Shown here piece after piece: positions 1-9,931 of a stretch of 64,000 nt of DNA (the stretch's first letter is position 1; each line of letters begins with the position of its first letter). The stretch spans positions 62,001-126,000 of the forward strand of contig JAHDQO010000003.1 of NCBI GenBank assembly GCA_018433765.1, read 5' to 3'. The notes under the pieces are model-generated. The model was not told the DNA's origin. It ran no database searches and was given only the letters and a program-made list of their open reading frames with translations. Both the position numbers and the translations under genes were made by a program. This DNA comes from Tissierellales bacterium (lineage in GTDB: Bacteria; Bacillota; Clostridia; Tissierellales; Sedimentibacteraceae).

Positions 1-444
1 ACAGGCAGCACAGGTTTTTGGGCACAGAAGGTGCTAACGAAATATGATGCAAAGGAAAAAATTACATCTGTTTATGACGGCACGATTATTGTGCCGACGG
101 TAGATTTGCCGGAAGATACCAACGGAGATGTGGGGGTACAGGTTGGTGACAGTTTTATGATCAGAGCTGGTGAGACTCTCGCGATTGATATAAAAGATGC
201 AGCTTATAATATGCCAAAAGTTAATTGGGCTATTGTTGATGTTGATACAGGAGAAGTGGTAAAGTGGATGGCTAACACTTCCAGTGGTTACAGATTTGTT
301 TGGATACCTAGCGATTACTATGTGGGGCACACATTTAGGGTGATGATAAGCACAAGTGCGCGCCATAATATAAGCGATAATGCCGTTTTGGAAGTCTTCA
401 CTTATCAAACCGGAGATCAGGAAATGATTAGTAGAGTAGATTAG
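1..444 (+). CDS. C-terminal part of an unknown protein (5' end outside window)
   Basis: The reading frame is open from base 1 and reads TGSTGFWAQKV before the first possible start (GTG at 31), so the gene begins upstream of the window and only the last 147 residues are seen. The visible part is rich in beta-prone stretches with alternating hydrophobic residues and has no cysteine or membrane segment. This is compatible with a beta-sandwich domain of an extracellular or structural protein, but I do not recognise a family. It ends 31 bases before a strong bidirectional terminator and converges with the HEAT-like gene. A GTG start at 31 cannot be excluded but has no ribosome-binding site. Confidence 0.6.
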   Translation, partial: TGSTGFWAQKVLTKYDAKEKITSVYDGTIIVPTVDLPEDTNGDVGVQVGDSFMIRAGETLAIDIKDAAYNMPKVNWAIVDVDTGEVVKWMANTSSGYRFVWIPSDYYVGHTFRVMISTSARHNISDNAVLEVFTYQTGDQEMISRVD

Positions 445-475
445 TCAATTTATAAAGCCTGACTTCGAATTATTA

Positions 476-511
476 CTTAGCAAATAAAATCAATTAATTT
501 TATTTGCTAAG
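476..511. terminator. Bidirectional intrinsic terminator
   Basis: A perfect 15-bp inverted repeat (476-490 with 497-511) closes a 6-nt loop. It lies between the convergent genes ending at 444 and 500, and the stop codon of the minus-strand gene sits inside the right arm. A/T-rich runs on both sides let it work in both directions. Confidence 0.8.
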
Positions 512-1108
512 TTGTTTTAAACTTCGTTCTGCTTCCCATTTATGCTGCTTGATATTTGATTCTTTATAAGAATTTAAAATTTTAATAGACAAATCATTGT
601 CAAATGCTTGAAATGATCTTATTATCTTCCATACCATAACATTGTCATTTTCATATTTTTCAAGAAGAACAATTAAATTATTAAAGCTTGTATTATCATT
701 ATTATAGTAAGAAATAAATCCTACTGCATCTACAGCTTCAAGGCATTGTTCATAATTCCCACTGATTAAGCAGTTATTCAAATCTTCTAATGCAGGCACG
801 CCAATCTTACAAATTGTCCTTGCTATTATATCTCTCGGTAAAGGATAATTTTTTTTATTGAAAGGCTTATCAGGAAGTTTTTTATGTTGATTATTACCTA
901 TAACTCCTAAATATTTTACTAGTTTTTTACTAGCTTCTTTGCCGTATGTAGCTACTTCTTCAGATAATGCAATTTTTGTGTATAATTTCTTTTCATTTAT
1001 AAGGCTGTTGATAAGAATATCCAAAATAGAATCATTTCTATATTTGCTTAATAATTTTACTGCAATAGTTCGCTCAGTTGCTAAATCAGAATTTAGTAAT
1101 TCAATCAA
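500..1108 (-). CDS. HEAT-repeat-like hypothetical protein
   Basis: The 202-residue product is mostly alpha-helical, with repeated helix pairs (for example IELLNSDLATERTIAVKLL and the later IGVPALEDLNNCL) typical of HEAT/armadillo-like scaffolds, so a protein-binding role is inferred. No catalytic motif is visible. The start used is TTG at 1108, and it has no convincing ribosome-binding site. The frame stays open for about 40 more codons upstream (to about 1227) and reads as sensible protein (INQLKNRGYIEKTD), but it contains no ATG, GTG or TTG. The 5' end may therefore be decayed or frameshifted and the gene may be inactive. It converges on the first gene through a shared terminator. Confidence 0.6.
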   Translation of the reverse strand: MIELLNSDLATERTIAVKLLSKYRNDSILDILINSLINEKKLYTKIALSEEVATYGKEASKKLVKYLGVIGNNQHKKLPDKPFNKKNYPLPRDIIARTICKIGVPALEDLNNCLISGNYEQCLEAVDAVGFISYYNNDNTSFNNLIVLLEKYENDNVMVWKIIRSFQAFDNDLSIKILNSYKESNIKQHKWEAERSLKQLSK

Positions 1109-1333
1109 ATCCTTTTCACTATATGAACTATATGATGATAAATCTGTTTTTTCAATATATCCTCTATTTTTGAGTTGGTTAATATCACTTTTTATAGTAT
1201 TATCCTCGCAATCATTGTATTATTAATTGGTAACTATATTTTATCACTAATTATATCATATTTTTAAAATATAATATTTAGAAAACTTTAGAGACATTTT
1301 CTAAATTATATAAAAAACCAAGAAGACATATTA

Positions 1334-1362
1334 TTGCTATCGTTTTATTAATAGAATATAAT
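1334..1362 (+). promoter_or_regulatory. Sigma-A-type promoter for the LAL regulator gene
   Basis: TTGCTA (1334-1339) and TATAAT (1357-1362) are separated by 17 nt, about 35 nt before the start of the regulator gene. The -10 box is perfect and the -35 box matches 4 of 6. Confidence 0.55.
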
Positions 1363-1397
1363 ATAACAGTAAATAAATATTTTATGGGGGAAAATGA

Positions 1398-4300
1398 GTG
1401 AACTTAAGGGTTGTTGAAAAAAAATTTAACAAGACAATGACATCTAGAAATACAGAAATAGAAGCTGTTAAAAAATGTTTTGACCGTGTTTTAGAAGGTG
1501 GAAGCAGTGTATCAGTTATTACTGGTTCACCTGGTATTGGTAAAACATTTTTAATAGATAATATTGTAAAAGAGTATTTAAATAATAATGTAACATATGT
1601 ATACGGAAAATTCAGACAGCATGACAGAAAACCATTTATTGCCATTTCAGAAGTTATAGAGCAAATGGTAAAACATATTTTAACTTTACCCTATGATTTA
1701 TTAAAGAATATAAAAAATAATTTAATAAAAGCTTTAGGTTCTGATATAGAGATAATTACATCTATCAACCCATATGCTAGAAAACTGTTAGGACAGCATA
1801 AAACTATTAATATAGATAATTACGAAAAATTAAGATATAGAGTTAGAAAAGCTATTTATCAGTTTATTTCTACTGTTTCTGAATCACTATTTCCTCTAAT
1901 TATATTTATAGATGATTTGCAGTGGGCGGACGAACCTTCTTTAGAAGTGTTAGAGATTATATGTAAGGACCAAGAACTATTAAATCTAATGCTTATATTT
2001 GCATATCGTGATAATGAAATAGAAAGTGTTAAAAAATTAGAACATATAAATAAAATACTTAAAGTAAAAAATGATTATATTCATTTACAATTATATGAAT
2101 TAACAAATATAGAAATTAAGGAGTATTTACAACTAGTTTTTGGGTCAGAAACTAAAAATATTAATTATTTATCAAGAATAATATTTGGCTTAACACTTGG
2201 AAATCCTTTCTATATTAAAGAAATTATCAATATTTTTATAAAAGAAGATATTCTCGTATACTCTCGTAAAGAAGAACAGTGGGCAATAGAAATTGACTGC
2301 ATTAATAATCTAAGCTTACCCAGCGATATGGAACAGATTATATCAAACAAATTAAACAATCAAGTTAAAGAGGACAAATCACTGCTTGAACTAATTGCTT
2401 GTTTTGACGGCAGAGTAGAATATGAAATATTAAAAAAAATTATAAATTCAGATGATGTTTTGCTAAACAATCAGCTGTATAAACTATGTGAATCTGCTTT
2501 TTTAGTTAAAATAGAAGAAAATTATCAAAACGAAAAAACTATAACATATGGTTTTGTTCATGATATTTTATTAGAACTAATCTATGAAAGAATTGATACT
2601 AAAAAAAGAGCAGAAATTCATTTTAATATAGCTAAAAACTTAATAGACCATGAAGATAAAATATTTATAGAAAATAATCGGCTTTTTATTGCATCTCAAT
2701 TACTTCGTTCTGATTATAATTTAATTAAACAAGAAAATACAGAAAGATGGATTTATGAACTTTATTTTGCTGGCTTGGAGGCAAAACAAACTACAGCAAT
2801 AGAACAAGCTTTAAAAATCTTTGAGTGCTGTGAAAGCTTATTGACTTACTGCGATTTAAAAGAAAAACATAATTTAGATATGAAAATTAATTTGGAATTA
2901 GGAGAATGTCAATTTATCTGTAGAATGTACCAAGAAGCTAAAGAGAGATTCGAAAAACTTGTTTCTAAATACAATACAACTGAAAATGCAATAGCTATTA
3001 AAAGAAAATATATGAGTCTATATGCTTATAACGGTGATCATCAGAAAGTAATAGAATTAGGTGTTGAAATATTAAAGCACCTTGATATTAAATTCGATAT
3101 AAAAAATCTAAAGGTTACTCTTTTAAAAGGAAAACTGTTGTATTCTAATAAAAAAATAGAAAAACTTAAAAATGCACCTGCTATAACAGATGAAAGAATT
3201 ATGATTGCTTTAGAAACCCTAACCAAAATGATATTAGCTGCTAACTGCTTAAATGATAAGATATTTTTACAAGTTCTTATGAAAATAAGCAGTATTTCTG
3301 CAAAACATGGGAATTCACCGTATTCTCCTATAGGATATAGTGCATACAGCCACGTAACTAATAATGTATGGAAAGATTTTGATAAGGCAAAAAAATTAGA
3401 AGATATTACAATAGAGTTATTAGAAACTACAGATAATCTTTTTACTAGGTCATTCGTATATGCATTTGTTGGTACATTTACAGCTCATTGGTCAAATCCT
3501 ATGGAAAAATCTATTGAATATTTAGAAAAGTCTATTGAAGAGAGTATAAAGATGGGTGATTTTTTATTTTGCAGCTATACTTTTATATCTTCTATTTATG
3601 CCAAATACATTATGGGGATGCCTTTAAATGAAATAAATGATTATATAGATAATCAATTAAAAAAATTGCAGAGAGTTGGAAATGACTCAGTAAAATTTAT
3701 AGACTATATTTTTAAATATTATATTAATTATCTTAATAAAGGAGTACTTTTAGAGGAAAATGATCAAATAAAAGAGGAAATAGGATCATTTAATAATGCC
3801 AAAAACCTTGTATTCTATGCCTTTAAATTTAAAAAATTATATTTAGGCGGGGAAATAAAAAGAGCATATGAAGTATTAGAAAATATAACGACAAGCATAG
3901 ATTTTTTAAAAGGTCATATCATGTATATTGATTTACTCTTTTATAGTATACTTACAAGGCTTGCTAGGCATAAAGATTTAGATGCAGTAAATAAAAGGCG
4001 GAATAAAAGATTAATTGAGAAATATAGGAAAGAGCTAAAATATTGGACAGATATATATAAGGGAAACCATTATTCAAGATATTTGCTTGCAGAGGCTGAA
4101 TATACAGCAGTATTTGATAAGGAAAAGTCTTTAGGAAAAATATATAATGAAGCAATTAGTTTTGCAGAAGATCAAGGTCAATTACAATTAGTAGCTATAG
4201 GAAATCTTTTGGCAGCTAAGCATTATTATTATAATAAGAAACTCTCAAAATTTTATGCTAAAGAAGCTGTAACTTCATTTAGAAAATGGGGAGCAGAATA

Positions 4301-5129
4301 TGTTGCTGGACTAATAGAAAAGGAATACAGTCTTGAGAATGATATTGAGTTAATATCAGAAGAAAAACAGGAAAAAATAGATAAGAATGAAAATTATAAT
4401 CAAATAAATAAGAACATTATATATCATTTAAACAGAATAGAAGAGATGGAAGAAGAACAGGGATTTGGTTATATACTCGATGTTCTTACTAAAAAAAATT
4501 ATGCAGATTATGCTGCTGTTTTATTTGAAAAATCAGATGAAATGTATTTACAATATGAAAAGATGAACAATGAAAAATCATTATACCACAAAGATTTAGT
4601 CAACATAAAACATGTAAGTTATCTATCTCGTAAAATAATCAGATATGTTGCAAGAACACAAGAAGAAGTAATCTTAAATAAAAAACCAGAGAGCGGCATA
4701 TTTACAAAAGATACATATATAATGGACAAAGATAAAATATCAATTACCTGTATACCAATAAAATATTTGGGTGTATTTGTAGGTATAATTTACTTAGAAA
4801 AAATGAGTGAAGATGGATTTCATGAAAACATAGATCAAATCATTAAAAGTGTAATTCCTTCACTTATTTCAAAAAGAACAACTATAAAGGATGTAAACCT
4901 ACATAGTTTATTTAATCCTCAAAATATTACTTCACCATTAACAGATAGAGAACTGGAAGTTTTAAAATTAGTTGCAGAAGGCATGTCAAACTTAGCCATA
5001 AGTAAAGAACTATATATTACTCTAGGTACTGCAAAAAATCATTTGAGTAATATTTATAGTAAATTAGAAGTGGACAGCCGTATAAAAGCAGTAATAAAAG
5101 CAAAAGAACTAAATATCATAAAAATTTAA
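1398..5129 (+). CDS. LAL-type transcriptional regulator: AAA ATPase, TPR-like region, GAF-like domain, LuxR HTH
   Basis: A 1243-residue signal-responsive transcription factor of the MalT/LAL class. An N-terminal ATPase carries Walker A GSPGIGKT (residues 43-50) and Walker B IIFIDDLQWADE (about 168-179). A long helical TPR-like middle (about 430-950) and a GAF-like sensor (about 1030-1155) follow. The C-terminus is a LuxR helix-turn-helix (LTDRELEVLKLVAEGMSN, about 1178-1238). The start is GTG at 1398 behind GGGGG; the ATG four bases earlier runs into a stop after seven codons. LAL proteins normally bind DNA after ATP-dependent oligomerisation triggered by a ligand; the ligand here is unknown. 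It lies upstream of the large surface-protein genes and is a reasonable candidate to control them, which is inference from position only. Confidence 0.88.
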   Translation: MNLRVVEKKFNKTMTSRNTEIEAVKKCFDRVLEGGSSVSVITGSPGIGKTFLIDNIVKEYLNNNVTYVYGKFRQHDRKPFIAISEVIEQMVKHILTLPYDLLKNIKNNLIKALGSDIEIITSINPYARKLLGQHKTINIDNYEKLRYRVRKAIYQFISTVSESLFPLIIFIDDLQWADEPSLEVLEIICKDQELLNLMLIFAYRDNEIESVKKLEHINKILKVKNDYIHLQLYELTNIEIKEYLQLVFGSETKNINYLSRIIFGLTLGNPFYIKEIINIFIKEDILVYSRKEEQWAIEIDCINNLSLPSDMEQIISNKLNNQVKEDKSLLELIACFDGRVEYEILKKIINSDDVLLNNQLYKLCESAFLVKIEENYQNEKTITYGFVHDILLELIYERIDTKKRAEIHFNIAKNLIDHEDKIFIENNRLFIASQLLRSDYNLIKQENTERWIYELYFAGLEAKQTTAIEQALKIFECCESLLTYCDLKEKHNLDMKINLELGECQFICRMYQEAKERFEKLVSKYNTTENAIAIKRKYMSLYAYNGDHQKVIELGVEILKHLDIKFDIKNLKVTLLKGKLLYSNKKIEKLKNAPAITDERIMIALETLTKMILAANCLNDKIFLQVLMKISSISAKHGNSPYSPIGYSAYSHVTNNVWKDFDKAKKLEDITIELLETTDNLFTRSFVYAFVGTFTAHWSNPMEKSIEYLEKSIEESIKMGDFLFCSYTFISSIYAKYIMGMPLNEINDYIDNQLKKLQRVGNDSVKFIDYIFKYYINYLNKGVLLEENDQIKEEIGSFNNAKNLVFYAFKFKKLYLGGEIKRAYEVLENITTSIDFLKGHIMYIDLLFYSILTRLARHKDLDAVNKRRNKRLIEKYRKELKYWTDIYKGNHYSRYLLAEAEYTAVFDKEKSLGKIYNEAISFAEDQGQLQLVAIGNLLAAKHYYYNKKLSKFYAKEAVTSFRKWGAEYVAGLIEKEYSLENDIELISEEKQEKIDKNENYNQINKNIIYHLNRIEEMEEEQGFGYILDVLTKKNYADYAAVLFEKSDEMYLQYEKMNNEKSLYHKDLVNIKHVSYLSRKIIRYVARTQEEVILNKKPESGIFTKDTYIMDKDKISITCIPIKYLGVFVGIIYLEKMSEDGFHENIDQIIKSVIPSLISKRTTIKDVNLHSLFNPQNITSPLTDRELEVLKLVAEGMSNLAISKELYITLGTAKNHLSNIYSKLEVDSRIKAVIKAKELNIIKI

Positions 5130-5188
5130 AAAACAAGAATCCGGGGACGGTACTTTTTTGATGACAAGTAACGTAACATTCATAGCTT

Positions 5189-5217
5189 AAAACCTACTAA
5201 AATCAGTAGGTTTTTTT
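5189..5217 (+). terminator. Intrinsic terminator after the LAL regulator
   Basis: The stem AAAACCTACT/AGTAGGTTTT with a 6-nt loop is followed by a run of T. It closes the regulator transcription unit. Confidence 0.8.
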
Positions 5218-5327
5218 ATTTTTTTGAAAAGATATTACTTTTGGCACATGTAAAATTCTACATAATTTATATAATAAAATATCAAATAATAAATGCTATT
5301 TATATTTTAAAAAGCTTCTATAAGTTT

Positions 5328-5356
5328 CTAGAGTTATATTCTAATCTAGAAAGTTG
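5328..5356 (+). other. Inverted repeat in the leader of the tail-collar gene
   Basis: TTTCTAGA and TCTAGAAA form an 8-bp inverted repeat with a 12-nt loop, ending about 25 nt before the start codon and just upstream of the AGAGGAGGAAGG ribosome-binding site. It could be an operator or a leader hairpin. Function unknown. Confidence 0.35.
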
Positions 5357-5380
5357 TAACAAAAGAGGAGGAAGGAATAC

Positions 5381-5629
5381 ATGAATTATATGCTGGGTGA
5401 AATCAAACTATTTCCTTATGACGATGTACCAGAAGGATGGCTTAAATGCAGAGGGCAGACTTTACCAATAAACAAATATCCTAAACTTTATATGCTTTTC
5501 GGTACAAAATTTGGGAAAGAAGGTGAGCTTTGCTTTAAATTGCCAAATTTAGTAGATGATGAACCTGATAATCTAACTTACTGCATTGCTGTAGAAGGTG
5601 AACTGCCTAAACTCTACAGTGAACGATAA
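5381..5629 (+). CDS. Small phage tail-collar-domain protein
   Basis: The 82 residues match the start of the phage Tail Collar domain (PF07484, microcystin-dependent-protein-like): the LGEIKLFPYDDVPEGWLKC opening followed by GQTLPINKYPKLYMLFGTKFG. Usual family members are 170 residues or more, so this is a minimal stand-alone domain. It has a very strong ribosome-binding site (GAGGAGGAAGG). No other phage structural gene is near, so it is more likely a domesticated or surface-associated version than part of a prophage. It lies between the LAL regulator and the secreted Ig-like protein. The molecular role is unknown; the family name describes the fold only. Confidence 0.8.
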   Translation: MNYMLGEIKLFPYDDVPEGWLKCRGQTLPINKYPKLYMLFGTKFGKEGELCFKLPNLVDDEPDNLTYCIAVEGELPKLYSER

Positions 5630-5632
5630 TTT

Positions 5633-5728
5633 GCTAAGATAAAAGTTAAAAGATAAAAGTGTAAAGTTAAGGAAAGCTTTACTGACGTAAAACAACAAAA
5701 ACGATAAACGAGGAAGTAGGAACTAGTA
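5633..5728 (+). repeat. Dispersed repeat A, copy 1
   Basis: About 95 bp starting just after the tail-collar stop codon, with a tract of TAAAAGTTAAAAG-like units and then AGCTTTACTGACGTAAAA and a GAGGAAGTAGGAACTAGT tail. A similar copy lies at 36692-36778, also immediately after a stop codon, and a weaker purine-rich relative at about 39272-39310. It looks like a short intergenic repeat. Confidence 0.5.
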
Positions 5729-5872
5729 ACATGGTAGTTTTGCTTACGCAAAACAAAAGAAAATAGAAACTAAAATAAAGTATTATTTAATAAAAGAAAC
5801 TTGGAACAAGTTTCTACATTTAATTATCAACTATTAACTATCAAATATCAACTATATTTAAAGGAGGTTATG

Positions 5873-8800
5873 ATGATTAAAGAAAGCAAAATTAAGTGGC
5901 TTAATATAATTACATTTTTATTTAGTTTTTTATTAATTTTAAGCTTCAAAACTGTATTCGTTAATGCTGAGATACAGCCAGTAGTTCAGGATTATAAAAT
6001 GATTAGTCAAGATTCTTATATAAACTGGTCTACAGAACAGAAGGGAATTGGTATTATAGTACAGTTTGATTCTAGTATAACGATTGAGAGCACAACTTCA
6101 ACCTATGTAGAATTAAATCTAAGTATGGAAGGTGATAATAGCAATTTACCAGTAAAAGGGGCTAATGTTGCTAGTATTACTCTGAATGATGGAAAAACTT
6201 ATACACCAAGCCCAAATGAGTTATTGTTCCAATACAATTACATACAAGGGGCGCATTTCTTAGATGGTAACCTGCATCTACAGCCGGGAGATAACAACAA
6301 CGAACCATTTTTGCTAAAAGTAGAGAATATGGTTATCGATGGTCAGAATATTTCTGTAAATTTACAACCACAGGAAGGTTACCACGTTTATTACGATACT
6401 GTTAATCCTAGATTTGTAAATGGATTGATTACAAGCAATGAGGAGAGCTATCAATATCATGAAGCAATAACAATAGATATTCATTGTGATGAACCTGTGG
6501 ATATTAAGGATATTAATAATGCAGTTAAACTGTGTATAAAATATCCTGATAATTCAGAATTTGTGGATTCATTTACAAGTTTATCAGGAAATGGCACTAA
6601 AGATATTTCATTAAGCTATGTTCTAGATGAACAGCTTAGAACTAATTATGAAGGAAATATTGGAGTGCTAATTGATAAAACTTATGTTACAGATATAGCA
6701 GGAAATGAATTATGGCCAGAAGGTTATTTCGAAATGGGTTCTGTAAAAATACAATCCATTTATCCAACAGTAACACAAGCAGACCCTCCAAGCTATGACA
6801 CTACCATTACTATTAAATTTACAGATGATGATACTGATTACAGCCTTGACCATTTAACAGGAGAATGGGAAGTAGGCATATTTCTTGCTGATAATCATGT
6901 AGAGGATATAGGATATATTGACTACAGAATATATCCTTTAAGATATACAAATATTGAAGGAAATGATAAGAGTCATCTTGTTTTTAATGATTATGCAAAT
7001 GAATATTATTTATATATTGATATGACAGATGAGGCGTTTGTAAAAGCCAATGAAAAAGATCAAGAATGGTATTTTTATTATTACATAAAAGATGCAGATG
7101 GAAACAAAGTTTATAAAGAAATATCAAATGTATATATAGATAGAAAACCGCCAGAGATAACTATTGATGGTGAATACTTAACTCCATTAACAAATCAAGC
7201 AATTAATTTTGAAATTACTGATTCATTTATAAATACATTTAGATTTGATATAAAAAATTTAAATGGAGATAGTATTTTTAACGATGATGGATATAATAGA
7301 GAGTTTTATTTTGAAGGTTTTTTGCAAGAAGATTATGAATTTCCAGATTATCTAAACATTGAGGATACTGAACTTTCAAGAACAATAACAGGTAAAATTG
7401 ATGTAGACAAAATGGTTAAATATATAAATGAACATACAAATAATCCAGAGACCTATACAGATATTTCTTTAGGTACAGATACCTATAAATTAGTTATACA
7501 ATCAGTAGATGACAGTCATCCTAATATGGTAAGTGAAAAAGATGTACTTTTTACAATTGATAAAACTCCTCCAAATATAGATATAAGTACAAATGAAGGT
7601 GAACAGGGAACTGTTTTATCTTATGAACTAGCTTTATCAGACAATGAAGGACATTATAATCCAGACTTAGGACAGATTAATAAGAAGCCTATCACCTTAT
7701 TTTATGAGTTTGCTAGATCTGGATTATCTAGCTATCCGGAACCTGAAGAAAATGAACAGAGCGTAACTGGGAGCTCAATTGAAATAGCAATTCCATATGG
7801 AGAACTAAGTGTAGGAACATATTGTTTAAATGCTAAAGCCGTTGATTATGCAGGAAATAACACAACAACTGTTTCAGCTCTAACTTTTGAAGTTAAGGAA
7901 GGGCCGGCAGGAACCATTGATTGTGATGATTTTTCAAATAATGCAACGTTAAGTGCTGTTTACTCAGTATCAAGTACATATGACAACTTAGAATACCGCG
8001 TTAACATAGATGAAGCTGATACAGCCAATTGGAATACAGATTGGCAGACTTTAAATCATACTAATGGAAATGGAACTTTATCAATTGATTTAAATAACTA
8101 TGCTCCTTTAGAACAGGGAGAACATAAGCTATATGTTCAATACCGTTATAAATTAAACAACGTATATTTTGAATCAGCAGTAATATCAGATAGTTTTATT
8201 TATGATATTGAAGGTCCTACTGCAGTGATTCAATATTCAACTAAAGAGGCAACTGATGAACCAGTAACGGCTGTATTAGTTGACTGGGCAGATAATTTCA
8301 CTAAAGAAAAAGAAAAATTTAAGGTTAGGTTAGATGGTATTGAAAATAGTGATGGCACAAAAGAAGTAACATTGAATACTGCAGATGAAAAGATTACTTT
8401 TGTTTTAGCTGATGAAGCAGGAAATGAAAGCAAATTTACAGCTCACGCACCTTGGATTATCGGTGAAGCTAAACCAGCTACTATTATATACAGTACAACA
8501 GACAAAACTAGAGAAGATGTTACTGTTTATTTGGATTTTGAAGGAATGAATAATACAGCAGCAGCAATTACTTTATTAAATCCTTTAAACGTTACAGAAT
8601 CAGTAGATGAACAAGGGAATAAGCTGTTTATATTTTCAGCTAATGGTATCTATAACTTTGAGTATATAGATGATAATGGAAAAATTGGATACGTGACTGC
8701 GTATATTAACAACATTGATAGAACAGCTCCTACTGGAGAAATAAGCTACAATATCAATAAGTTAACTAATAACAATATTTACGGATATATAAAGCCATCT

Positions 8801-9916
8801 GAAACAGTAAGTTATAAAATATTTAATGAAAACGACCAATTAATTAAAGAAGGTAAAATAAGTGAAGGTGAAATGATAAAACATCTGTTTACAGACAATG
8901 GCTCGGTAACAGTTTTGTTAGAAGATGAAGCAGGTAATAACAGTCAAAGATATATTCTATCAGTTGATTGGATTGATAAGACACCTCCTGTAATTACCGT
9001 CATATACAGTAATAATTATTATGAGAATAAAACCAGAGAAAATGTTACAGCTACTATTACTGCAAATGAACCAATAAATATACTAAATAACTATCAAAAG
9101 GATACTAAGGTTTTTACAGAAAATGAAGAATATACTTTTATGGCAGAAGATAAAGCTGGAAATCGAGTGGATGTTAATATAAGTATTACCAATATAGACA
9201 AAAGTGAACCAATATTTAATATAGACTACAGTACATTAGAACCAACGAATGGAGAAGTAACTGCTACATTGACCTGTAATTTACCTATAACCATTTTAAA
9301 CAATGATGGAAGTAATAAAATGTTGTTTACTGAAAATGGAAGAAAATATTTTAAAGTTAAATACGGTGATGAAGATCCAATCTACAAATTTGCCGAAGTA
9401 GCTAATATTGATAAACAACCGCCAGTAATGAAGTTTTATAAATCTGAATATCTGTTTACTGAAGTAGGAGGAAGTATAGATTTAGATGAAGGATTTAGTA
9501 TTTATGATGAGGTTGATGGTACTATAACTAAATATACAATAGATGATAATATTAATCTTCAAAAGAAAGGTACTTATTATGCTGATTATACTTTTCATGA
9601 TGAAGCAGGAAACAAAGTAACTGTAAGGCGAATAGTAGAAGTTGTAAATGATTTAACCTTGGTTATAAACGGTCTAGAAGGAACCAATGATTTGCTAAAT
9701 ATAAATGGATTAAGTATTCATGTTGATGTTTATAATTCTTCAGGTGATTACCAATTACAATATAAAGAAGGTAATCTTAATACGGGTAATTTTAAGAAAA
9801 ATAAGCAAATGGTAGAAGAAGACAGCATAAAAGCAAATAACAGCGGATATATCACTTTTTACTTGCAAGATCAGGAACGAAATTGGAAATTAGTACGCTG
9901 TTATGTAATTAAATAG
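5873..9916 (+). CDS. Secreted Ig-like repeat surface protein
   Basis: A secreted protein of 1347 residues. The start is set by GGAGG at 5863-5867, which favours ATG 5873 (ATG 5870 is also possible); a longer frame from 5801 has no ribosome-binding site. The N-terminus is a signal peptide ending near VFVNA/EIQ. The body is a chain of bacterial Ig-like/beta-sandwich modules, each introduced by D(K/R)xxP-P phrases (DRKPPEITIDG, DKTPPNIDIS, DRTAPTGEIS, DKTPPVITV, DKQPPVMKF). No LPXTG or SLH anchor is visible, so it is either released or held by its partner. Fifteen bases separate it from the SLH protein, indicating one operon. Probably an adhesin or cell-surface structural protein. Confidence 0.82.
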   Translation: MIKESKIKWLNIITFLFSFLLILSFKTVFVNAEIQPVVQDYKMISQDSYINWSTEQKGIGIIVQFDSSITIESTTSTYVELNLSMEGDNSNLPVKGANVASITLNDGKTYTPSPNELLFQYNYIQGAHFLDGNLHLQPGDNNNEPFLLKVENMVIDGQNISVNLQPQEGYHVYYDTVNPRFVNGLITSNEESYQYHEAITIDIHCDEPVDIKDINNAVKLCIKYPDNSEFVDSFTSLSGNGTKDISLSYVLDEQLRTNYEGNIGVLIDKTYVTDIAGNELWPEGYFEMGSVKIQSIYPTVTQADPPSYDTTITIKFTDDDTDYSLDHLTGEWEVGIFLADNHVEDIGYIDYRIYPLRYTNIEGNDKSHLVFNDYANEYYLYIDMTDEAFVKANEKDQEWYFYYYIKDADGNKVYKEISNVYIDRKPPEITIDGEYLTPLTNQAINFEITDSFINTFRFDIKNLNGDSIFNDDGYNREFYFEGFLQEDYEFPDYLNIEDTELSRTITGKIDVDKMVKYINEHTNNPETYTDISLGTDTYKLVIQSVDDSHPNMVSEKDVLFTIDKTPPNIDISTNEGEQGTVLSYELALSDNEGHYNPDLGQINKKPITLFYEFARSGLSSYPEPEENEQSVTGSSIEIAIPYGELSVGTYCLNAKAVDYAGNNTTTVSALTFEVKEGPAGTIDCDDFSNNATLSAVYSVSSTYDNLEYRVNIDEADTANWNTDWQTLNHTNGNGTLSIDLNNYAPLEQGEHKLYVQYRYKLNNVYFESAVISDSFIYDIEGPTAVIQYSTKEATDEPVTAVLVDWADNFTKEKEKFKVRLDGIENSDGTKEVTLNTADEKITFVLADEAGNESKFTAHAPWIIGEAKPATIIYSTTDKTREDVTVYLDFEGMNNTAAAITLLNPLNVTESVDEQGNKLFIFSANGIYNFEYIDDNGKIGYVTAYINNIDRTAPTGEISYNINKLTNNNIYGYIKPSETVSYKIFNENDQLIKEGKISEGEMIKHLFTDNGSVTVLLEDEAGNNSQRYILSVDWIDKTPPVITVIYSNNYYENKTRENVTATITANEPINILNNYQKDTKVFTENEEYTFMAEDKAGNRVDVNISITNIDKSEPIFNIDYSTLEPTNGEVTATLTCNLPITILNNDGSNKMLFTENGRKYFKVKYGDEDPIYKFAEVANIDKQPPVMKFYKSEYLFTEVGGSIDLDEGFSIYDEVDGTITKYTIDDNINLQKKGTYYADYTFHDEAGNKVTVRRIVEVVNDLTLVINGLEGTNDLLNINGLSIHVDVYNSSGDYQLQYKEGNLNTGNFKKNKQMVEEDSIKANNSGYITFYLQDQERNWKLVRCYVIK

Positions 9917-9931
9917 GAAGGAGGAGAAAAG

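Noticed and set aside
939-1226. 95-residue plus-strand frame
   Set aside because: Antisense shadow of the HEAT-like gene, rich in Leu/Ser/Phe, without a ribosome-binding site.
5141-5165. CCGGGGACGGTAC segment as part of a RAYT transposon
   Set aside because: It resembles repeats linked to REP-type transposases, but only one short piece is present and no transposase is nearby.
5381-5629. Tail-collar domain as evidence of a prophage
   Set aside because: No other phage structural, packaging or lysis gene lies nearby, and the neighbours are a regulator and surface proteins.
5801-5872. Upstream TTG start for the Ig-like protein
   Set aside because: The extra 23-24 residues would precede the signal peptide and have no ribosome-binding site; GGAGG points to 5873.
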